A DNA stretch of 53,738 nucleotides from Bacteroidales bacterium (GTDB lineage: Bacteria > Bacteroidota > Bacteroidia > Bacteroidales > PUMT01), in contig SLPB01000044.1 in the NCBI GenBank assembly GCA_007132225.1, forward strand, positions 1 to 53,738, in the 5' to 3' direction. Both the position numbers and the translations under genes were made by a program. The notes below the pieces were generated by a model. The model saw only the letters and a program-made list of their open reading frames with translations. It ran no database searches and was not told the DNA's origin. Shown piece after piece: positions 43,550-52,032 of this stretch (within the stretch, counting starts at the first letter, position 1; the number at the start of each line of letters is the position of its first letter).

Positions 43550-44461
43550 ATGGGCACGGCAATTGCACGTCAAGTATTTACCTTAGGAGAAGTGGTTTAC
43601 GATATCATCTTTAAAAATGGTCAGCCGGTAGCAGCAAAACCGGGTGGATCAATGTTGAACTCAGCAATATCAATTGGAAGAAGCGGACTGCCGGTCAGTT
43701 TTATCGGAACCTGCGGGCATGATCAGGTTGGCTCATTAATATCCGGCTTCCTTAACGAAAACAAAGTAGACACATCTTTTTTGCTCCATGAAGACTCCCC
43801 CTCCATTATAGCACTGGCCTTTCTGGATGACAAAAACAATGCCTCCTACTCCTTTTATAAAGTTGAAAAGCCTCCTGAGCAACCTGCTCTGCCAGACATA
43901 GGTCCACTTGACGTGGTTTTATTCGGCTCGTTTTACTCCATCGCCCCTTCAACAAGAAATACCGCGACAGAGTTGAGAGAAACAGCTGCACGTCAGGATG
44001 CCCTTATTATATACGATCCTAATTTCCGCGACTCCCATATTCAGGCACTTCCGGAAGTAAAATGCTTTATTAAGGAGAATGCTGCCAGCTCCAGTATAGT
44101 GAGGGGCTCTGACGAGGATTTTAAAATCATCTTTGGAACCGATTCGGCTTTATCAACATGGAAATTACCCTGTTTTAAAAATTGCAGTGCACTGATTTAT
44201 ACCCGTTCCTCCAAAGGAGTGGATCTGCATACCCCGGGATTGAAAAAGCACTATCCCGTACCTGCAATTAATCCCTTGAGCACAATTGGTGCAGGAGACT
44301 CGTTTAATGCAGGTATCATTGTATCTATGCTCGAAAACAATATAAACAGGTATAACATCGATAACTGCTCAGAAGAGGTGTGGGACAGTATCATTGAAAA
44401 GGGAATAAGCTTCTCTTCTGCCGTTTGCCTTAGCTACGACAATTATATAGCCGGACCATGA
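43550..44461 (+). CDS. PfkB-family carbohydrate kinase
   Basis: 303 residues of the ribokinase superfamily. Motif 1 is GGSMLNSAISIGRSGLPVSFIGTCG near the N-terminus. Motif 2 is NPLSTIGAGDSFNAGI near the C-terminus, with the catalytic Asp in GAGDSF and the anion-hole glycines. It phosphorylates a sugar in the cytoplasm; the substrate (fructose, ribose or 2-keto-3-deoxygluconate-like) is not decided by these motifs. Its position after two sugar oxidoreductases suggests a shared sugar pathway. ATG start. Confidence 0.9.
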   Translation: MGTAIARQVFTLGEVVYDIIFKNGQPVAAKPGGSMLNSAISIGRSGLPVSFIGTCGHDQVGSLISGFLNENKVDTSFLLHEDSPSIIALAFLDDKNNASYSFYKVEKPPEQPALPDIGPLDVVLFGSFYSIAPSTRNTATELRETAARQDALIIYDPNFRDSHIQALPEVKCFIKENAASSSIVRGSDEDFKIIFGTDSALSTWKLPCFKNCSALIYTRSSKGVDLHTPGLKKHYPVPAINPLSTIGAGDSFNAGIIVSMLENNINRYNIDNCSEEVWDSIIEKGISFSSAVCLSYDNYIAGP

Positions 44462-44544
44462 GGTTCCTGCTGGTTTAAGGCTGTTTTTTTTGTCAGGATT
44501 ATTACTCATGGACTAGGTCCGCATAAAAATGTAATCAAATTAAT

Positions 44545-44552
44545 TATCTTTG
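44545..44552 (+). promoter_or_regulatory. Bacteroidota -7 box of the thrS operon
   Basis: TATCTTTG matches TAnnTTTG exactly. Transcription would start near 44559, giving a leader of about 175 bases before thrS. No clear -33 TTTG is seen. Confidence 0.55.
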
Positions 44553-44558
44553 CATCTA

Positions 44559-44735
44559 ACCCGGATAGTTGAATTAGTCAATATTCACAAGTAAAATATG
44601 AATAGGCACCACGCATTGACTATTGCCAGCTTATTTAAATTTTTAATAATCAGTTTATGAGCCAGGGTCCGGTTTACAACAGTAAACACCTGGTCCGGGC
44701 ACAAAGGATCTTAATTATTTAGTTTGTAGCCAGAA
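44559..44735 (+). promoter_or_regulatory. Structured leader of thrS
   Basis: About 175 bases with two strong hairpins. Hairpin 1: TAGTCAAT (44575-44582) with ATTGACTA (44615-44622), extended by an inner ATTC/GAAT pair. Hairpin 2: CCAGG (44662-44666) with CCTGG (44689-44693), with inner GTTTAC (44672-44677) against GTAAAC (44682-44687) and loop AACA. In E. coli thrS is autoregulated through a leader that imitates tRNA-Thr. This leader could serve a similar purpose by a different fold, which is inference. Confidence 0.45.
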
Positions 44736-46685
44736 ATGATAAAAATTACATTCCCCGATAATTCAACACGAGAATACCCTAAAGGCATCACCGGATTGGA
44801 AATAGCAAAATCCCTGAGCAACAGCCTCGCAAAAGAAGTACTGTCAGTAACCGTAAACGATGAAGTGTATGACCTGACAAGGCCAATTAACAATGATGCA
44901 TCCATAAAATTCAACAAATGGGAGGATGAGGAAGGGATGGATACCTTCTGGCATTCCTCTGCACACCTTATGGCAGATGCGCTTGAATCTCTTTATCCCG
45001 GTATAAAACTGGGTATAGGACCTTCAATAGAAAACGGGTTTTACTATGATGTTGACCCGGGTGACGACAGAACAATCTCAGAAGATGACCTTCCGGCCAT
45101 CGAGAAAAAAATGAAAGAGATTGCCAGTCAAAAAAAGCCGTATGTAAGGAAAGAAATTCCAAAAAAGGAGGCTCTGGATTACTATTCTGATAAAGGTGAT
45201 GAATATAAAGTAGAGTTACTTGAGGATTTGGAAGACGGAACTATTTCCTTTTATACACATGGCAATTTCACGGATCTTTGCCGGGGGCCGCATCTGCCCC
45301 ATACCGGATACATAAAAGCATTTAAACTGCTCAACATTGCTGGGGCATACTGGAGAGGCAGCGAAAGAAATAAACAACTTACCAGAATATATGGCGTTAG
45401 CTTTCCAAAACAAAAGCTGCTGGAAGAACATCTTTTAATGCTTGAAAAAGCAAAAGAAAGGGATCACAGGAAAATTGGAAAGGAGCTGGAGCTGTTCACC
45501 TTTTCGCAGAATGTCGGCTCAGGTTTACCACTCTGGTTGCCCAAGGGGGCCCAGCTAAGGGAAAGGCTCGAGAATTTCCTCAAACAGCTACAAAGGGAGC
45601 ATGGGTATGAACAGGTGATCACACCGCATATCGGACAAAAAGAGCTTTATATCACTTCCGGACATTATGCTAAATACGGAGAGTCCTCTTTTAAACCAAT
45701 AAGTACACCAACCGAAGGTGAGGAGTTTTTGCTCAAGCCCATGAATTGTCCACATCATTGTGAGATTTACAAATTCAAGCCCCGCTCCTACAAAGACCTT
45801 CCGGTAAGACTGGCAGAGTTCGGTACAGTATACAGGTACGAACAAAGCGGTGAATTGCACGGACTCACAAGAGTCAGGGGATTCACCCAGGATGACGCTC
45901 ATATTTTCTGTCGTCCCGATCAGTTAAAAGAGGAGTTCATCAAGGTTATAGATATTATATTTATAATTTTCCGTGCACTTGCTTTTAAAGATTTTCTCGT
46001 ACAGATATCCCTTCGTGATCCCGGTGACAAGGAAAAATATATAGGCAGCGACGAAAACTGGGAGAAAGCCGAACAGGCGATAGTAGAGGCTACCAAAGAA
46101 AAAGGACTGGAAGCCAGGGTTGAATACGGGGAAGCAGCATTTTACGGACCTAAGCTGGACTTTCTGGTTAAAGATGTACTTGGCAGAAAGTGGCAACTGG
46201 GAACCATTCAGGTGGATTATAATCTTCCCGAGAGGTTTGATCTTGAATATACCGGTTCGGACAATCAAAAACACCGGCCTGTCATGATACACAGGGCACC
46301 TTTTGGCTCAATGGAAAGATTTGTGGCAATACTTACTGAACATACTGCCGGGAAATTCCCCTTATGGCTGACACCAGACCAGGTTGTGATACTGCCAATC
46401 AGTGAAAAAGTACATAATTATGCTGAAAAAGTTTTAAATTTCCTAAATAATTGCGATATTCGCGCCCTGATTGATTTAAGGAGTGAAAAAATAGGTAAGA
46501 AGATAAGGGATAATGAGTTGAAACGTATCCCGTACCTGCTTATAGTTGGTGAAAAAGAGGTTGAAAACAATACTGTTTCAGTAAGAAAACAGGGAGAAGG
46601 AGACAAAGGTTCCATGAATCTGGAAGAATTTACTAACTTTGTAAATAAGGAAATTAAAAACCAACTTGAAAGTATCAAGAAATAA
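44736..46685 (+). CDS. thrS: Threonine--tRNA ligase
   Basis: 649 residues, full length for a bacterial ThrRS. Domains: TGS (residues 1-62), the N2 editing domain with [11 protein letters not shown] (the HxxxH zinc/water motif), the catalytic class II core with [11 protein letters not shown] (zinc Cys) and [14 protein letters not shown], and the C-terminal anticodon-binding domain ([17 protein letters not shown] onward). Charges tRNA-Thr in the cytoplasm and edits mischarged Ser. ATG start. It heads the thrS-infC-rpmI-rplT cluster, an arrangement common in bacteria. A structured leader precedes it. Confidence 0.97.
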   Translation: MIKITFPDNSTREYPKGITGLEIAKSLSNSLAKEVLSVTVNDEVYDLTRPINNDASIKFNKWEDEEGMDTFWHSSAHLMADALESLYPGIKLGIGPSIENGFYYDVDPGDDRTISEDDLPAIEKKMKEIASQKKPYVRKEIPKKEALDYYSDKGDEYKVELLEDLEDGTISFYTHGNFTDLCRGPHLPHTGYIKAFKLLNIAGAYWRGSERNKQLTRIYGVSFPKQKLLEEHLLMLEKAKERDHRKIGKELELFTFSQNVGSGLPLWLPKGAQLRERLENFLKQLQREHGYEQVITPHIGQKELYITSGHYAKYGESSFKPISTPTEGEEFLLKPMNCPHHCEIYKFKPRSYKDLPVRLAEFGTVYRYEQSGELHGLTRVRGFTQDDAHIFCRPDQLKEEFIKVIDIIFIIFRALAFKDFLVQISLRDPGDKEKYIGSDENWEKAEQAIVEATKEKGLEARVEYGEAAFYGPKLDFLVKDVLGRKWQLGTIQVDYNLPERFDLEYTGSDNQKHRPVMIHRAPFGSMERFVAILTEHTAGKFPLWLTPDQVVILPISEKVHNYAEKVLNFLNNCDIRALIDLRSEKIGKKIRDNELKRIPYLLIVGEKEVENNTVSVRKQGEGDKGSMNLEEFTNFVNKEIKNQLESIKK

Positions 46686-46704
46686 ATATATTACTAATTA
46701 AAAG

Positions 46705-46712
46705 AAGGAGGG
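46705..46712 (+). promoter_or_regulatory. Strong Shine-Dalgarno site of infC
   Basis: AAGGAGGG (46705-46712) complements the 16S rRNA 3' end and sits about 8 bases before the proposed AUA start at 46720. Bacteroidota genes seldom carry such strong sites, so it marks where translation starts. Confidence 0.75.
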
Positions 46713-46719
46713 CTGAAAC

Positions 46720-47289
46720 ATAGCATTACAAAGATTCTCAAGAGGACCAAGAAGGCAACTCAGACAGGAACCAAAACACAAGATTAATCATTATATTAAG
46801 GCCAGAATGGTTCGCCTGGTTGGTGATAATATTGAAAATCCAAGTGTTGTTCCTTTATCAGAAGCCATGAAATTAGCAGATCAAATGGAACTTGATCTGG
46901 TTGAGATTTCACCAAATGCCGATCCCCCGGTCTGCAAGATCATTGATTATCAAAAATTTCTTTATCAACAAAAGAAAAAACAAAAAGAGATCAAGGCTAA
47001 AACTGTAAAAGTTACAGTGAAGGAGATCCGTTTTGGACCAAATACCGATGAGCATGATTTTATTTTCAAGCTTAACCATGCCAAGAAATTTCTTTCAGAA
47101 GGGTCTAAAATAAAAGCTTTTGTGTTCTTTAAGGGAAGAACAATACTATTCAAGGAAAAGGGGGAGATTTTACTTTTAAGGTTCGCCCAGGAACTGGAAG
47201 ACTATGGTAAGGTGGAACAACTCCCAAAACTTGAAGGAAAGAGGATGACTATGTTTATAACACCAAAACCCGCAACTAAAAAAAAATAG
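46720..47289 (+). CDS. infC: Translation initiation factor IF-3, non-canonical AUA start
   Basis: 189 residues if read from AUA at 46720. IF-3 prevents premature 30S/50S joining and proofreads start codons. N-domain: [54 protein letters not shown]. The C-domain starts [15 protein letters not shown] and ends in [18 protein letters not shown]. An in-frame TGA at 46714 and the IF-3 homology leave AUA as the only plausible start. The ATG at 46807 would cut off the first 29 residues, including the conserved INxxI segment. Non-AUG starts underlie IF-3 autoregulation in E. coli (AUU). Confidence 0.93.
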   Translation: MALQRFSRGPRRQLRQEPKHKINHYIKARMVRLVGDNIENPSVVPLSEAMKLADQMELDLVEISPNADPPVCKIIDYQKFLYQQKKKQKEIKAKTVKVTVKEIRFGPNTDEHDFIFKLNHAKKFLSEGSKIKAFVFFKGRTILFKEKGEILLLRFAQELEDYGKVEQLPKLEGKRMTMFITPKPATKKK

Positions 47290-47313
47290 TAACCAAGTAA
47301 ATTGAATATTGTA

Positions 47314-47511
47314 ATGCCTAAAATGAAAACTAACTCGGGAGCAAAAAAACGTTTTGTGCTTACCGGGACAGGAAAGCTAAAAAGAAAGCACGCCTTTAAA
47401 AGTCATATACTTACCAAAAAATCGACCAAAAGGAAGAGGAATCTTACTTATTTCACCCTGGTAAGCAAACCGGACGAAAAGAATATTCGGCTTTTGCTGG
47501 CGATGAAATAA
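47314..47511 (+). CDS. rpmI: 50S ribosomal protein bL35
   Basis: 65 residues starting [31 protein letters not shown] (cited in part), the standard bL35 N-terminus. I chose ATG 47314; an in-frame TTG at 47302 adds four residues (MNIV) not found in the family. Basic, cytoplasmic, part of the large subunit. It lies 24 bases after infC, consistent with cotranscription. Confidence 0.95.
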   Translation: MPKMKTNSGAKKRFVLTGTGKLKRKHAFKSHILTKKSTKRKRNLTYFTLVSKPDEKNIRLLLAMK

Positions 47512-47520
47512 ATATTGATC

Positions 47521-47727
47521 TGACATGTCAATCAGAGTACGCAATGCAATTCATTTAAGCATAAATCGTTTTTTGACATGCGTATCAATAAAGACGAGGT
47601 TTGCCGGATACTAGTAAAGCATTGTTTAATGAGCTTTTATGAAAAGCCATAGATCGCGGACCAACGTTAATTAATAGTTATAAACCAGAGTGTTTCAGCC
47701 AAAAAGAGTTCGAAAACCGAACCGCTG
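47521..47727 (+). promoter_or_regulatory. Long structured gap between rpmI and rplT (possible L20 leader)
   Basis: bL35 and bL20 genes are usually nearly adjacent, but here 238 bases separate them. The gap holds the palindrome TGACATGTCA (47521-47530) and, just before rplT, a two-part hairpin: CAGC (47696-47699) with GCTG (47724-47727) enclosing GTTCG (47708-47712) with CGAAC (47718-47722). L20 represses its own operon by binding leader RNA in E. coli and Bacillus; a similar site here is inference. No ORF is convincing in the gap. Confidence 0.4.
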
Positions 47728-47749
47728 AACATTCATAATAAACAAAAAA

Positions 47750-48097
47750 ATGCCCAGATCAGTAAATGCTGTAGCATCCAGACAAAAAAGAAAAAAGGTG
47801 CTTAAGCAAGCCAAAGGTTATTTTGGCAGGAGAAAAAATGTCTATACAGTAGCAAAAAATGCTATTGAAAAAGGTATGCAGTATGCATATCGTGACCGGA
47901 AAAAGAAAAAAATCGCTTTCAGGGGTTTATGGATACAACGGATTAATGCCGCGGTACGTGAGCACGGATTGTCCTATTCACAATTTATTGGGGCCCTGAA
48001 TAAAAAAGGGATTGAACTAAACCGTAAGGTTTTGGCCGATCTGGCAATGAACCATCCCGAGGCTTTCAAAGCAGTGGTAGACACTTTAAAAAAGTAA
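47750..48097 (+). CDS. rplT: 50S ribosomal protein bL20
   Basis: 115 residues, normal length. The family N-terminus [32 protein letters not shown] (cited in part) is present, followed by the conserved [36 protein letters not shown] region and an [13 protein letters not shown]-terminal block. Binds 23S rRNA early in large-subunit assembly and can act as an autogenous repressor. ATG start. It closes the thrS-infC-rpmI-rplT cluster. Confidence 0.97.
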   Translation: MPRSVNAVASRQKRKKVLKQAKGYFGRRKNVYTVAKNAIEKGMQYAYRDRKKKKIAFRGLWIQRINAAVREHGLSYSQFIGALNKKGIELNRKVLADLAMNHPEAFKAVVDTLKK

Positions 48098-48105
48098 TTG
48101 ATCAC

Positions 48106-48298
48106 TTCCAGGAACCTGAATATTATCGGGTTACTAATTTTCATAACTTTTATATGCCGGATTGTTAAGTTTAAATAGAGCTTGATTTCCTGGAATTAAT
48201 AACACCCTTTATATCAGGCACTGCAACAAAAACTCTCAGACATTCAGGAAAAACATTTATAAGCCATCTCTAATTATTTTTATGGGACGGCTTTTTTT
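48106..48298 (+). ncRNA. Candidate structured RNA and terminator downstream of rplT
   Basis: TTCCAGGAA (48106-48114) and TTCCTGGAA (48187-48195) are perfect reverse complements closing a 72-base interior with further small stems (CCTGA with TCGGG). A weaker hairpin, AAGCC (48261-48265) with GGCTT before a T-run (to 48298), acts as terminator. In Bacteroidales a conserved RNA (Bacteroidales-1 motif) often lies just downstream of the L20 gene; position fits, but I could not confirm the motif. It may equally be only the 3' end of the rplT transcript. Confidence 0.35.
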
Positions 48299-48388
48299 GT
48301 GAATCAGGATACCGGAAATTGATCCGGATAACCTTAAAAATGCGGGAACCTGATCTGATAATTTGTTTTTTAAATTAAATATTTACTG

Positions 48389-49105
48389 ATGAAGATAGCA
48401 ATAATCGGTTACGGGAAAATGGGCAGGGAAATCGAGACTTCTGCCATAAATAAAGGACATGAAATCATCCTTAAAGTGGATATGGATAATATTCACGAGC
48501 TTAATTCAGATCTGTTCAAAAAAGCAGAAGTGGCAGTTGAGTTTACCACACCCGGTACAGCATTTGACAACATTCAGGCCTGTTTTAATGCAGGTGTGCC
48601 TGTAGTGTGCGGAACAACCGGATGGACAGATAAATTAAATTCAATAGAACAAATATGTCTTGAAAAAAAACAGACTTTTTTTTATGCTTCAAACTTCAGT
48701 ATCGGGGTAAACATATTATTTAAACTTAACCGCCGGCTTGCAGAGGTAATGAATAAGTTTCCGGAATATGATATAAATATTTCGGAAGTTCATCATATAC
48801 ATAAAAAAGATGCTCCTAGTGGAACCGCAATCACTTTAGCAGAAGATATCCTGCAAAGAATTGAAAGGAAAACCAGCTGGAAGAATGAAGCAACAGGGAA
48901 ACGGGACGTTCTCGCGGTTTTATCAGAAAGAGAGGGAGAGGTTCCCGGAACTCATGTTATTTCCTGCAAGTCCCCCTTTGATATTTTGGAGATTAGTCAC
49001 CAGGCCCTGAACCGAAGTGTTTTTGCCTCCGGAGTTGTAATGGCAGCAGAATTCATTTATGATAAAACTGGGGTTTATAAAATGGATGATTTACTTGACA
49101 TTTAG
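48389..49105 (+). CDS. dapB: 4-hydroxy-tetrahydrodipicolinate reductase
   Basis: 238 residues. NAD(P)H-dependent step of lysine/diaminopimelate synthesis in the cytoplasm. N-terminal Rossmann motif IAIIGYGKMGREIE, CGTTGWT, and the catalytic/substrate motif EVHHIHKKDAPSGTAITLAEDI, where His and Lys are the family active-site residues. The short length is normal for Bacteroidota. ATG start. It is followed 18 bases later by the first signal peptidase gene, so they may share a transcript, though the functions are unrelated. Confidence 0.95.
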   Translation: MKIAIIGYGKMGREIETSAINKGHEIILKVDMDNIHELNSDLFKKAEVAVEFTTPGTAFDNIQACFNAGVPVVCGTTGWTDKLNSIEQICLEKKQTFFYASNFSIGVNILFKLNRRLAEVMNKFPEYDINISEVHHIHKKDAPSGTAITLAEDILQRIERKTSWKNEATGKRDVLAVLSEREGEVPGTHVISCKSPFDILEISHQALNRSVFASGVVMAAEFIYDKTGVYKMDDLLDI

Positions 49106-49123
49106 AATAACTTAACATAATAA

Positions 49124-50464
49124 ATGAGAATCTGTTTCAATAAACACCCCAGGTCCGTTTATTTGATATGCACCATTTTTATATTGTTTTATGTTCTGTG
49201 GGTGGTGTGGCTGGATAATCTTTGGTTGCTGCCCGGGGCACTTATCATTTTTGATCATTTTATAACCAAAAAGATCAACTGGCTTTTCTGGAAAAAAAAG
49301 GGCCTTATCCAGAACAAGTATATTATTGAAGCAATAGATGCAATAGTATTTGGAGTTGTTGTCGCATCATTTATTAAAATATTTTTTCTGGAAGCCTACA
49401 CAATACCTACATCTTCAATGGAAGGATCATTGCTTGCAGGTGATTATATCTTTGTCAGCAAAATCAGTTACGGTCCCAGGCTTCCCAAAACTCCCCTGTC
49501 ACTTCCTTTTTCCGGGCATACACTGCCCTTTACAAAAAACATCCCATCCTATCTGGAGTGGATAAGGATGCCCTATAAAAGGCTTGCCGGTTTCTCCTCT
49601 GTTAATAATGATGACGTAATAGTATTTAACTTCCCTGAAGGGGATACTGTGGTGGTCGGGTATCCGGATCAGAGTTATTACGCACTTTTGCGGCAATACG
49701 GCAGAAAAAATATACAGGATAAATTTGACCTGGCATCAAGGCCAGTAGATAAAAGGGATAATTATATCAAACGGTGCATCGGTATCCCCGGCGATACTTT
49801 AAGAATTAGTAGAGGAAGGGTTTTTGTAAACGGGGTTGCCAGAGATGTAACCGAAAACATTAAATTTGACTATTTTGTTCATACAGATGGATCTCTGATT
49901 GATGATGAGCAATTCACGGCAATGAAAATAGCAGATCATGAAAGAAAATATAATGCTGACCGTTCACTTTATGAATTATCCCTGACAAATGAGCTTGCAG
50001 AAAAAATATCTGAACTCCCCAATGTTCTGTCGGTTAACCGTTATGAAAACATAAATCCATACTCAGGAATACACACCATTTTCCCCTTTCATCAACACTA
50101 CGCCTGGAATGAAGATAATTTCGGACCGCTTCTAATTCCCGGAAAGGGCATGGAAGTTAAGCTAACCGTCAGTAATCTCCCTCTTTACTACCGAATGATA
50201 ACTGTTTATGAGAAGAATGACCTGGAGATCAAAAATAATGAGATATTTATTAACGGGTCAAAGGTTGTATCTTACCAGTTTAAAATGAATTATTATTTCG
50301 TATTGGGAGATAACCGTCATAATTCTGCCGATTCAAGGTTCTGGGGTTTTGTGCCGGAAAACCATATTGTTGGTAAAGCAGTAAGAATATGGCTTTCTTT
50401 AGATAAAACCAGAAAGTTCCCTGAAAATATCAAGTGGGAACGAATATTTAAAACCATTAATTAA
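49124..50464 (+). CDS. lepB: Signal peptidase I, copy 1
   Basis: 446 residues, longer than E. coli LepB because of a large insert, as usual in Bacteroidota. Two N-terminal spans (about 12-45) and a third hydrophobic stretch precede the catalytic Ser98 in [13 protein letters not shown]. The general-base Lys is Lys216 in [12 protein letters not shown], and [14 protein letters not shown] is the box E motif. Cleaves Sec signal peptides at the periplasmic face. The start at ATG 49124 is 18 bases after dapB. A paralogue follows immediately. Confidence 0.95.
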   Translation: MRICFNKHPRSVYLICTIFILFYVLWVVWLDNLWLLPGALIIFDHFITKKINWLFWKKKGLIQNKYIIEAIDAIVFGVVVASFIKIFFLEAYTIPTSSMEGSLLAGDYIFVSKISYGPRLPKTPLSLPFSGHTLPFTKNIPSYLEWIRMPYKRLAGFSSVNNDDVIVFNFPEGDTVVVGYPDQSYYALLRQYGRKNIQDKFDLASRPVDKRDNYIKRCIGIPGDTLRISRGRVFVNGVARDVTENIKFDYFVHTDGSLIDDEQFTAMKIADHERKYNADRSLYELSLTNELAEKISELPNVLSVNRYENINPYSGIHTIFPFHQHYAWNEDNFGPLLIPGKGMEVKLTVSNLPLYYRMITVYEKNDLEIKNNEIFINGSKVVSYQFKMNYYFVLGDNRHNSADSRFWGFVPENHIVGKAVRIWLSLDKTRKFPENIKWERIFKTIN

Positions 50465-50498
50465 CTTTACGCTCATTACAAACAAATTAATTCCTTCG

Positions 50499-51896
50499 AT
50501 GGACTTTCTAAAAAAACATGCAGACTGGATAAAGTTTGGTATTACTACCCTTGCTTATTTACTATGGGTGATATGGATGGGTAATTACTGGTTTCTCCTG
50601 GGAATACCGGTTATTTACGATATTTATATCAGTAAAAAAGTGAACTGGTCCTTCTGGAAAAAACGTGAAGGAAAAAACAGTGCATTTATCGAATGGCTGG
50701 ATGCACTGATATATGCAGTTATTGCTGTTACCTTCATTAATATTTTCTTTTTTCAGAATTATAAGATTCCGACCGGATCAATGGAAAAGGAGCTGCTTAT
50801 CGGAGACCACCTTTTTGTAAGCAAGCTGAGCTATGGCCCCAGATTACCCAATACACCCTTATCTTTCCCTTTTGCTCACAACATACTCCCCCTTACTCAA
50901 TTTACAAAATCATATGTTGAATGGATCAGCTGGCCACACAAAAGGCTTGCCGGAATTACCGAGATAGATAATAACCATATTGTGGTTTTTAACTTCCCTG
51001 AAGGTGATACTGTAATACTTGAAATGCAGGCACAAAGTTATTATGCTGTTTTGCGGCAAGTTGCAAACCAACTTTATGAGAGGGATTTACACGGCGAAAC
51101 AGAAATATCAGGTTATGAGCACTATGAATCTGCAGCCAGAAATTATCTTGAAGAAAATTACAGGATAACAGGCAGGCCGGTAGATAAAAGGGATAATTAT
51201 ATTAAACGGTGTGTAGCCACACCAGGCGACACTTTTGAAATAATTAACGGCGAAGTATTTATAAATGGGCAATCCTCGGACAACGAGCTGGATAACCTCC
51301 AGCACCAGTATATCGTCCGCACAGACGGGGCACCTTTAAATATGAGATCACTGGACAGGCTTGACATATACAGGGATGATGTCATTAATTATTCCTCATC
51401 TGAATATTACATTACCCTGACTAAAGCTAACGCTGAAACAATATCAGGTTTCAGGAACGTGACATCAGTGGAAAGATGGGAGAACAGGCCCGGCAATTTT
51501 AACAAGGGGGTGTTTCCTCATGATTCGGAATATCCCTGGAATGAAGACAACATGGGACCAATGGTCATACCCGCGAAAGGGGAAACCGTAACTGTCACCA
51601 AAAATAACATTTCATTCTACAAAAGAATAATTGAAGCATATGAACAGAACACCCTGGAGGTTAGTGATGACCATATAATAATTAATGGTGAAGTTACAGA
51701 TACATATACTTTCCAGATGGATTATTATTTTATGGTTGGTGATAACAGGCACAATTCTCTTGATTCAAGGTTCTGGGGATTCGTACCAAAAGACCATGTT
51801 GTAGGCCGTCCCCAGTTTATCTGGCTCTCTTTGGACAGGACCCGTTCGGGACTCAGAAAAATACGCTGGAACCGATTGTTTTCAGGTACGGGATAA
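50499..51896 (+). CDS. Signal peptidase I, copy 2
   Basis: 465 residues, colinear with the upstream copy: N-terminal membrane region ([27 protein letters not shown]), Ser94 in [30 protein letters not shown] (partly quoted), Lys236 in [12 protein letters not shown], and [17 protein letters not shown]. Both copies retain all catalytic motifs. Tandem paralogous signal peptidases are common in Bacteroidota, perhaps with divided substrates; which proteins each processes is not visible. The gap to copy 1 is 34 bases. Confidence 0.95.
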   Translation: MDFLKKHADWIKFGITTLAYLLWVIWMGNYWFLLGIPVIYDIYISKKVNWSFWKKREGKNSAFIEWLDALIYAVIAVTFINIFFFQNYKIPTGSMEKELLIGDHLFVSKLSYGPRLPNTPLSFPFAHNILPLTQFTKSYVEWISWPHKRLAGITEIDNNHIVVFNFPEGDTVILEMQAQSYYAVLRQVANQLYERDLHGETEISGYEHYESAARNYLEENYRITGRPVDKRDNYIKRCVATPGDTFEIINGEVFINGQSSDNELDNLQHQYIVRTDGAPLNMRSLDRLDIYRDDVINYSSSEYYITLTKANAETISGFRNVTSVERWENRPGNFNKGVFPHDSEYPWNEDNMGPMVIPAKGETVTVTKNNISFYKRIIEAYEQNTLEVSDDHIIINGEVTDTYTFQMDYYFMVGDNRHNSLDSRFWGFVPKDHVVGRPQFIWLSLDRTRSGLRKIRWNRLFSGTG

Positions 51897-51973
51897 TTTA
51901 AATCTAAGAAAGCTTATACCTGCATATTATCTGCCAGGTATCAAAAGCCCCCCGTCACGGCCCGCAATTAAAA

Positions 51974-52009
51974 AAATGGGAAAAACCCGCAAGCGGATCT
52001 TTCCCATTT
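51974..52009. terminator. Bidirectional terminator between signal peptidase and susD-like genes
   Basis: AAATGGGAAA (51974-51983) pairs perfectly with TTTCCCATTT (52000-52009) around a 16-base loop containing CCGC and GCGG, which extends the stem. A-rich sequence precedes and T-rich follows, so it suits both convergent transcripts. Confidence 0.75.
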
Positions 52010-52032
52010 AAGTCATCCCGTATTACACCTGA

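Noticed and set aside
47512-47749. Hidden tRNA or small gene between rpmI and rplT
   Set aside because: No cloverleaf can be built and no ORF has a plausible start and composition.
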